Below, one piece after another: positions 6,813 through 10,761 of a stretch of DNA of 10,761 nt. Both the position numbers and the translations under genes were made by a program. Every line of letters starts with the position of its first letter. Position 1 is the stretch's first letter. Where the stretch lies: contig CALZMS010000015.1 of assembly GCA_945788595.1 (NCBI GenBank), forward strand, positions 1-10,761, written 5' to 3'. The DNA is from an uncultured Lachnospiraceae bacterium. Its GTDB lineage: Bacteria; Bacillota; Clostridia; Lachnospirales; Lachnospiraceae. The notes under the pieces are model-generated. The model was not told the DNA's origin, searched no databases, and worked only from the letters and a program-made list of their open reading frames with translations.

Positions 6813-7027
6813 TTAAAAAAGGCCGGGCTTCTCTGTAATGGGAGTCTCTTTTTTTAGTATTCCTAAATCCAACAATACTTTCAGGTATTTCGTGCAGATA
6901 CCGGATTCCAGCCCGACCTTGGTGGATATTTCATTCAAGCGACTGACTCCACCGGCGATGGCTGAAATCACAGAATTATAGATCGCCGGTTCATCGTTTG
7001 AAGTTCTTCTTCTCGACAATAAAACAT
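6813..7027 (-). pseudogene. Remnant of an ATP-binding protein (AAA plus winged helix, DUF234-like) fused across a deletion
   Basis: Two pieces of one family sit in different frames. The ATG at 7027, with AAGGAG upstream, reads MFYCREEELQTMNRR. This is how archaeal-type AAA ATP-binding proteins of gut Clostridia begin, just before their Walker A loop. The frame then stops at 6968. In another frame the DNA continues EPAIYNSVISAIAGGVSRLN, then EISTKVGLESGICTKYLKVL and GILKKETPITEKPG, the winged-helix part that normally lies about 200 residues later in such proteins, and ends at a TAA (6813). The whole ATPase core and the C-terminal nuclease-like part are missing. The junction falls near 6983-6996, where ACGATGAACCGGCG is read in both frames. 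It is non-functional as an ATPase; a small winged-helix peptide from a TTG at 7019 is possible but unlikely. Confidence 0.75.
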
Positions 7028-7070
7028 AGCGTTCTCCTTGTTTTTACAAATTGCAGACTTACGAGTTGGT

Positions 7071-7111
7071 ATATCATAAGTCTATGATATTCGTGTTTCT
7101 GTGAAAGTCAA
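7071..7111 (-). promoter_or_regulatory. Promoter with palindromic operator over its -10 box
   Basis: On the minus strand TTGACT (7111-7106), a 16-bp spacer and TATCAT (7089-7084) form a promoter 57 bp before the remnant ATPase start. ATATCATA and TATGATAT (7071-7090), separated by 4 bases, are a perfect inverted repeat that covers the -10 box and the likely start of transcription. That is the classic position for a repressor operator. A second, overlapping inverted repeat (AGACTTA/TAAGTCT, 7055-7083) shares bases with it. No regulator gene in the window is an obvious partner. Confidence 0.55.
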
Positions 7112-7127
7112 GGTCACCTATGTAAAT

Positions 7128-7150
7128 ACCAGCACAAAAGTTGTGCCGGT
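7128..7150. repeat. Short hairpin next to the rpsI terminator
   Basis: GCACAA and TTGTGC, with flanking ACC/GGT beyond one mismatch, form a stem around an AAG loop. It lies just beyond the rpsI terminator in the direction of transcription. It could act as a back-up terminator or an mRNA 3'-end structure. The following sequence (ATTTACATAGG on the minus strand) is too poor in U to call it a terminator. Confidence 0.4.
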
Positions 7151-7186
7151 AAAGTAAAAAATGGACCCGCCAGGCGAGTCCATTTT
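7150..7186 (-). terminator. Rho-independent terminator of the rplM-rpsI operon
   Basis: AAAATGGAC and GTCCATTTT (7158-7166 and 7178-7186) are perfect 9-bp arms. Inside, CGC and GCG pair around CAG with one C/A mismatch between the two stems. On the minus strand the hairpin is followed by a run of six T and then ACTTT. It lies 40 bp after the rpsI stop. Hairpin strength and U-tract make this a confident terminator. Confidence 0.88.
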
Positions 7187-7225
7187 GCTGTGCTGTTTGA
7201 ATTGATTTGTCTGTGATAATCGAAA

Positions 7226-7618
7226 TTATCGTTTGGAGAACTGCGGAGCACGACGAGCGGCTTTGAGACCGTACTTCTTACGCTCTTTCATTCTCGGGTC
7301 ACGAGTCAGGAATCCGGCTTTTTTCAGAACCGGTCTGAAATCGCTGTCTACTGTCAGCAGGGCACGGGAGATACCATGACGAATGGCACCAGCCTGACCT
7401 GTGTATCCGCCACCGCGTACGTTTACGATAACGTCAAATTTATCGGAATTATCTGTAGCAACAAGCGGCTGACGAACGATAACCTTCAGAGTCTCAAGAC
7501 CCAGATACTCGTCGATGTCACGTTTGTTGATGGTGATCTTACCTGTTCCCGGTACCAGATATACTCTGGCAACGGATGTTTTTCTTCTTCCTGTTCCGTA
7601 ATATTTATTAGTAGCCAT
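7226..7618 (-). CDS. rpsI: 30S ribosomal protein S9 (uS9)
   Basis: 130 residues, the normal length for bacterial uS9, a protein of the small-subunit head whose C-terminal tail reaches the P-site tRNA. The N-terminal [16 protein letters not shown], the central [20 protein letters not shown] and the tail ending QFSKR are all conserved and complete, including the terminal Lys-Arg. AGGAGG lies 8 bases before the ATG and only 15 bases separate it from the rplM stop. The two are therefore one operon driven from the promoter at 8228-8256. Stop is TAA and the operon terminator follows. Confidence 0.98.
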   Translation of the reverse strand: MATNKYYGTGRRKTSVARVYLVPGTGKITINKRDIDEYLGLETLKVIVRQPLVATDNSDKFDVIVNVRGGGYTGQAGAIRHGISRALLTVDSDFRPVLKKAGFLTRDPRMKERKKYGLKAARRAPQFSKR

Positions 7619-7633
7619 GTCTTAAACCTCCTC

Positions 7634-8062
7634 TTAGAATGTCAGTACTTCCGGTTTCTGAGCTGCCTGCTCATGATCCGGTCCAGCGTATACATGCAGT
7701 TTCTTAATCATAGCTCTTCCAAGCGGTCCCTTCGGAAGCATACCTTTAACAGCGAGCTCGATAACCTTCTCCGGCTTCTTGTTCATCATCTCAGCCAGTG
7801 TAGCTTCTTTCATGCCACCAGCGTAATCGGAGTGATGATAGTAGATTTTCTGCTCCATCTTTTTGCCGGTTACTGCAATTTTGTCTGCGTTTACAACGAT
7901 TACGTAATCGCCTGTATCAACGTGAGGAGTATAAACCGGTTTGTTTTTTCCTCTTAAAACTTTAGCTACCTCAGATGCCAGACGACCAAGTGTCTGTCCT
8001 TCAGCATCAACTACATACCATTTTCTCTCAATCTTATCCGGATTAGCCATGTATGTTTTCAT
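7634..8062 (-). CDS. rplM: 50S ribosomal protein L13 (uL13)
   Basis: 142 residues, the usual length of uL13, an early-assembling protein of the large subunit that binds 23S rRNA. Conserved segments are [16 protein letters not shown] near the start, [32 protein letters not shown], and the [20 protein letters not shown] block near the end. The ATG at 8062 is chosen because AGGAGG lies 8 bases upstream and MKTYMANP is the usual beginning. Open frame continues 47 codons further up but covers the leader RNA and lacks protein character. It is the first gene of the rplM-rpsI operon, with its own promoter and a structured leader. Confidence 0.98.
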   Translation of the reverse strand: MKTYMANPDKIERKWYVVDAEGQTLGRLASEVAKVLRGKNKPVYTPHVDTGDYVIVVNADKIAVTGKKMEQKIYYHHSDYAGGMKEATLAEMMNKKPEKVIELAVKGMLPKGPLGRAMIKKLHVYAGPDHEQAAQKPEVLTF

Positions 8063-8221
8063 GGATGTTACCTCCTGTTTAATCTGTAAATGTTGATAAT
8101 CTATCGTCGGTGTGAGGCCGACTGCCGATCCATGCGATAAGCTCACGCTCTCAATACATTTCTCAGCGGAAAATATCTGCCGCCGGGGCTTTGGCGCAGA
8201 CATTCACTCACTACGTCACAG
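8063..8221 (-). ncRNA. Structured 5' leader of rplM (L13 leader-like)
   Basis: The predicted transcript has a leader of about 160 nt. Its 5' part folds as a stem of TCTGC/GCAGA plus GCC/GGC with one bulged base (8176-8200). Nearer the gene, GTCGG and CCGAC (8106-8110 and 8118-8122) form a hairpin whose loop contains CTCAC. TATC/GATA segments (8102-8105, 8136-8139) could enclose it. An upstream GTGAG (8146-8142) can pair with the loop to make a pseudoknot. Firmicutes commonly carry an L13 leader at this place, thought to let L13 repress its own synthesis. Assignment to that family is by position and structure, not by a covariance search. Confidence 0.5.
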
Positions 8222-8227
8222 TGATTT

Positions 8228-8256
8228 ATTCTACTATACTGAGCCGGGTGTGTCAA
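8228..8256 (-). promoter_or_regulatory. Strong promoter of the rplM-rpsI operon
   Basis: Minus-strand TTGACA (8256-8251, perfect -35), a 17-bp spacer and TAGAAT (8233-8228, five of six -10 bases). Start of transcription is expected near 8221. The quality fits a ribosomal protein operon under growth-linked control and shows that rplM need not depend on read-through from truA. Confidence 0.85.
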
Positions 8257-8375
8257 CCATTTTTTATGTGATTCTCTGGTTTTTCGGCTATTTTTTCCAG
8301 TTTCGTTTTATATTTTTCTACTGTTCCCGGAAATTTCTTCGGTCTGGTTCTGCGTTGTTCCAGCTTCTTTTCGTA

Positions 8376-9182
8376 TTACTTAAGCCCTGCCTCTTCTTTT
8401 AGTGTGATTTCAGCCGCATTCCTTCTTTCAGGGTCTTTCTCCTCATCGGGATACCGGATCTGAACAAGAGTCAATCCCTTCGCCCGGGCTGTGGGTCCGG
8501 CTTTGGTGCGGTCTTTTGCCGCAAGGATGGAAGGCATATCCTCTGCCCGAATCGCGTTTTTTCCCACTTCCAGAAGTGTTCCCACAATAATGCGCACCAT
8601 ATTATAGAGGAAGCCGTTGCCTGTAATCTGGAAGTGGATCATATCCTCTTCCTTCCAGAGCTTTGTCTTATAGATCGTGCGAACAGTGTCCATCACCTGG
8701 GGATTTTCCGTGGCAAAGCTTTTAAAATCGTGGGTGCCCTCCAGACAGGCTGCCGCCCGCTGCATGGCCTCGATATCCAGATTGCCGTAGATATGCACGC
8801 TGTTGAATCTTCTCGTAGGATCCGGGAACGTGCGGTTCAGAATACGGTACTCATACGTCTTAACCGTATGGCAGAACCGGGGATGAAAATCCGGCGCCAC
8901 TTCCTCGGACTTCTGTATGCGGATATCCTCCGGAAGGCGCGTGTTCAGAGCAAAAGCGTATTTATCTGCAGGCATTCGGGCCTCGGTATCAAATACCGCT
9001 ATATTTCCCAGGGCATGCACCCCGGCATCGGTCCGGCTGGCTCCCAGGGTGTGTATGGTTGTCTTTAACAGATCGCTGAGGCACTGATCCAGCACCTCCT
9101 GCACTGTCAGCGCATTGGGCTGTACCTGCCATCCCGCATAATTGGTACCGTCGTAGGCTACCGTCAGACGCACTCTTTTCAT
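8376..9182 (-). CDS. truA: tRNA pseudouridine(38-40) synthase TruA
   Basis: 268 residues from the chosen ATG. TruA converts uridines 38, 39 and 40 in the anticodon stem of many tRNAs to pseudouridine, acting as a homodimer. The catalytic aspartate is D52 in GASRTDAGVHAL. Other family marks are VAYDGTNYAGWQVQP at the start, YEYRILNR, HDFKSFAT, GNGFLYNMVRIIVGTLLEVG and the AGPTARAKGL stretch near the end. The start at 9182 is preferred because GGAG lies 9 bases upstream and MKRVRLTVAYDG is the usual opening; a GTG five codons earlier is the alternative. The last about 20 residues (EEKDPERRNAAEITLKEEAG) are a charged tail beyond the family core. It follows ecfT, as in many Firmicutes, but a terminator-like hairpin lies between them. 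Confidence 0.97.
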   Translation of the reverse strand: MKRVRLTVAYDGTNYAGWQVQPNALTVQEVLDQCLSDLLKTTIHTLGASRTDAGVHALGNIAVFDTEARMPADKYAFALNTRLPEDIRIQKSEEVAPDFHPRFCHTVKTYEYRILNRTFPDPTRRFNSVHIYGNLDIEAMQRAAACLEGTHDFKSFATENPQVMDTVRTIYKTKLWKEEDMIHFQITGNGFLYNMVRIIVGTLLEVGKNAIRAEDMPSILAAKDRTKAGPTARAKGLTLVQIRYPDEEKDPERRNAAEITLKEEAGLK

Positions 9183-9196
9183 AACATTAAACTCCA

Positions 9197-9282
9197 CTCA
9201 AAAATGGTCCACTGGACCATTTTTCCATATGCATAGCAACTCAAAAATAATTCTCTGGATCATTTTTTCATATGCATGGCAA
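9197..9282. repeat. Two tandem copies of a 43-bp repeat between ecfT and truA
   Basis: Copy 1 is 9197-9239 and copy 2 is 9240-9282. They are directly adjacent, the same length, and match at 36 of 43 positions by my alignment. Shared segments are CTCAAAAAT, CTGGA, TCATTTTT-type runs and CATATGCAT.GCAA. The sequence after copy 2 starts CTTAAAA, a possible eroded third start. The repeat fills most of the gap upstream of truA and looks like a local duplication, possibly of a terminator. Confidence 0.8.
9200..9224 (-). terminator. Perfect hairpin inside repeat copy 1, just upstream of truA
   Basis: AAAAATGGTCC (9200-9210) and GGACCATTTTT (9214-9224) are perfect 11-bp arms around a 3-base loop. 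On both strands the stem ends in five T, so it has a bidirectional terminator shape, although the T run is part of the stem. It ends 17 bp before the truA start codon. It could terminate or attenuate transcription from ecfT into truA. The matching position in copy 2 is degenerate and folds poorly. Confidence 0.55.
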
Positions 9283-9285
9283 CTT

Positions 9286-9325
9286 AAAACATGCCATCGG
9301 AGCCAGCTTTATCTGACCCGATGGC
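9286..9325 (-). terminator. Terminator candidate after ecfT
   Basis: GCCATCGG (9293-9300) and CCGATGGC (9318-9325) form perfect 8-bp arms; a CAG/CTG pairing can shorten the 17-base loop. On the minus strand the stem is followed by ATGTTTTAAG, a short T-tract. It lies 15 bp after the ecfT stop, a natural end for the ecfA1-ecfA2-ecfT transcript. Confidence 0.65.
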
Positions 9326-9340
9326 GACCAATGACAATAG

Positions 9341-10141
9341 TCAAAAAATAATCCTCAGCACAATACAAACCGCCAGATACCCCCAGGCGATACCATATGC
9401 CACCCAGTCACCGCTTCTGTAGGACAGCGGTTTCATCTGCGTACGTCCCGATCCGCCGTGATAACAGCGGGCTTCCATGGCCATAGCCAGATCGTTGGCT
9501 CGGCGGAATGCGGAAATAAACAGCGGCACCAGCAGGGGCACCATATTTTTGATCCGGACAATGATATTTCCCGTCTCAAAATCTGCGCCTCTGGCCATCT
9601 GCGCCTTCATGATCTTATCTGTTTCTTCCATAAGAATAGGGATAAATCTGAGCGCAATGGACATCATCATGGCGATCTCATGCACCGGCAGCATAAAGCT
9701 TAAGGGTTTCATCAGACGCTCCAGCGCGTTGGTCAGCTGGTTCGGTGTGGTAGTCAGTGTCATCAGTGACGTACCTACGATCAGGAAACTCAGACGGATG
9801 GCCATGCGCACAGCCATCTGAAGACCGGCTTCTGTGATCGTGATCTTCCAGAAGGTCACCAGCACATCATCTCCCGGGGTAAAGATCAGGTTAAATACCA
9901 CCGTTATACCCAGAAGAAAAGCAATGGATTTCATACCTTTTAAAATAAAGGAAAGAGGCACTTTGGATATCTTTATACAGGCTGCCAGAAACAGAAAAGC
10001 CGCCAGATAGCCGATCCAGTTGTTGGTGACAAACAGACTTACAATGTAAATTACAGTTGCAATGATTTTTACTCGCGGGTCCAGTTTATGGATGGCGGAA
10101 TCCGCCGGATAATACTGACCTATCGTTATATCTTTTAACAT
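9341..10141 (-). CDS. ecfT: Energy-coupling factor transporter transmembrane protein EcfT
   Basis: 266 residues. EcfT is the membrane scaffold of group II ECF importers: it links the two ATPases EcfA1/EcfA2 to interchangeable substrate-binding S components for vitamins and other micronutrients. The opening IGQYYPADSAIHKLDPRVKI is typical. Hydrophobic helices lie at about 24-40, 43-58, 70-90 and 105-130, with a last one at about 245-265. The cytoplasmic coupling helices carry the two Ala-Arg motifs, QMARGADFETG (ARG at 183-185) and AMEARCYHGG (AR at 224-225), through which EcfT grips the ATPases. The ATG has AGGA about 7 bases upstream and lies 15 bp after the ecfA2 stop, so the genes are one operon. 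No S component gene is in the window, as expected for a shared module. Confidence 0.96.
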   Translation of the reverse strand: MLKDITIGQYYPADSAIHKLDPRVKIIATVIYIVSLFVTNNWIGYLAAFLFLAACIKISKVPLSFILKGMKSIAFLLGITVVFNLIFTPGDDVLVTFWKITITEAGLQMAVRMAIRLSFLIVGTSLMTLTTTPNQLTNALERLMKPLSFMLPVHEIAMMMSIALRFIPILMEETDKIMKAQMARGADFETGNIIVRIKNMVPLLVPLFISAFRRANDLAMAMEARCYHGGSGRTQMKPLSYRSGDWVAYGIAWGYLAVCIVLRIIF

Positions 10142-10156
10142 ACTTTTTTCCTGCGG

Positions 10157-10761
10157 TCAGCGACCCAGGGCCTTCAGAATGCTTTCCTTTGCTTCGGAAA
10201 CCGTTGTGGCCTCAGTGTTCACTGCCAGTCCGTGTTCAGCCAGAGCATGCATGATATAGGTAATCTGCGGTGCCGCCAGCCCTATTTTTTCCAGTTCCAG
10301 ATAATGGGAAAAGACTTCCCGGGGTGTCCCGTCAAAGGGCATATGACCGTGGTTCATAACGATGATACGTTCAACATACTTGGCCATATCCTCCATACTG
10401 TGAGACACGATGGCAATACTGATGCCCCGGGTCTCATGAAGCTCTTTCACTTTATCAAGAATATCGTCTCTGCCTTTGGGATCCAGTCCTGCTGTGGGCT
10501 CGTCCAGCACCAGCATTTTGGGATTCATGGCCAGCACTCCGGCGATGGCCACCCGGCGTTTCTGTCCGCCGGACAGATCAAAGGGAGACATATGATAATA
10601 TTTTTCTTTTAAACCCACCTGCCGAAGAGCCTCCAGAGCTCTCTCCTTGCATTCTTCCTCGCTGCAGCCCAGGTTTTTCGGACCGAAACACACATCTGTC
10701 AGCACATCAGTCTCAAACAGCTGATGCTCCGGATACTGAAATACCAGTCCCACCTGGCTTC
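10157..10761 (-). CDS. ecfA2: Energy-coupling factor transporter ATP-binding protein EcfA2 (partial, 5' end outside window)
   Basis: The last 200 codons of an ABC-type ATPase; the Walker A region lies beyond the right edge. Visible motifs, in order: Q-loop VGLVFQYPEHQLFE, with the YPEHQLFE signature typical of EcfA proteins; ABC signature LSGGQKRRVAIAG; Walker B LVLDEP with the catalytic Glu; D-loop TAGLDP; and the H-loop His in IAIVSHSMED. A helical C-terminal region follows. EcfA1 and EcfA2 form a heterodimer powering the ECF module. I call EcfA2 rather than EcfA1 because it directly precedes ecfT, the usual order, and because of the FQYPEHQLFE form. Stop is TGA, 15 bp before ecfT. Confidence 0.93.
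   Translation of the reverse strand, partial: SQVGLVFQYPEHQLFETDVLTDVCFGPKNLGCSEEECKERALEALRQVGLKEKYYHMSPFDLSGGQKRRVAIAGVLAMNPKMLVLDEPTAGLDPKGRDDILDKVKELHETRGISIAIVSHSMEDMAKYVERIIVMNHGHMPFDGTPREVFSHYLELEKIGLAAPQITYIMHALAEHGLAVNTEATTVSEAKESILKALGR

Noticed and set aside
6241..6816. 191-codon plus-strand open frame
   Set aside because: It runs antisense through the small membrane gene and intergenic A/T-rich DNA, and has low-complexity His/Ser/Phe/Ile composition and no binding site.
7376..7957. 193-codon plus-strand open frame opposite rpsI and rplM
   Set aside because: It lies antisense to two certain ribosomal protein genes; codon structure follows the minus strand.
8063..8203. 47-codon N-terminal extension of L13
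   Set aside because: It covers the structured leader; the AGGAGG site and the usual MKTYM start place the true beginning at 8062.
9197..9282. CRISPR array from the 43-bp repeats
   Set aside because: The copies abut without spacers, there are only two, and no cas gene is nearby.

Overview
The window looks like chromosome of a low-to-mid GC Clostridia bacterium, most likely Lachnospiraceae. This rests on the gene order ecfA2-ecfT-truA-rplM-rpsI, the AGGAGG-type ribosome binding sites, the near-consensus TTGACA/TATAAT promoters, and the style of the two-component and accessory membrane genes. Every gene I can support lies on the minus strand, so transcription runs from high to low coordinates.

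The right end (about 7150 to 10761) is a conserved housekeeping block. It holds the 3' part of ecfA2, then ecfT (energising module of ECF vitamin/metal importers), truA (tRNA pseudouridine synthase), and the rplM-rpsI ribosomal operon. The operon has its own strong promoter, a roughly 160 nt structured leader and a strong terminator at 7158-7186. Between ecfT and truA lie a terminator hairpin and two 43-bp tandem repeat copies, one of which carries a perfect hairpin.

The middle (about 2850 to 7130) is accessory and partly decaying. First comes a small remnant of an ATP-binding AAA/winged-helix protein, joined across a deletion and sitting behind an intact promoter with a palindromic operator-like site. 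Next is a membrane-sensing module: a small two-helix membrane protein, an OmpR-type response regulator, a HAMP sensor kinase, an eight-helix membrane protein, and a second two-helix protein homologous to the first. Two members carry an in-frame amber codon in otherwise intact reading frames: the response regulator at the receiver/DNA-binding linker, and the upstream small protein at codon 6. The kinase and both downstream membrane genes are intact and overlapping or nearly so. The module is therefore either newly inactivated or read through; inactivation is the simpler reading.

The left end (1 to about 2850) holds a 57-residue small protein that may belong to the DUF3006-like group, and a SulP anion transporter with a STAS domain plus an unusual charged, about 180-residue helical C-terminal extension. 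At the very edge are the first 15 codons of what looks like an EamA/DMT-type transporter, with a good promoter. I see no complete insertion sequence, tRNA, rRNA, CRISPR array or phage gene.
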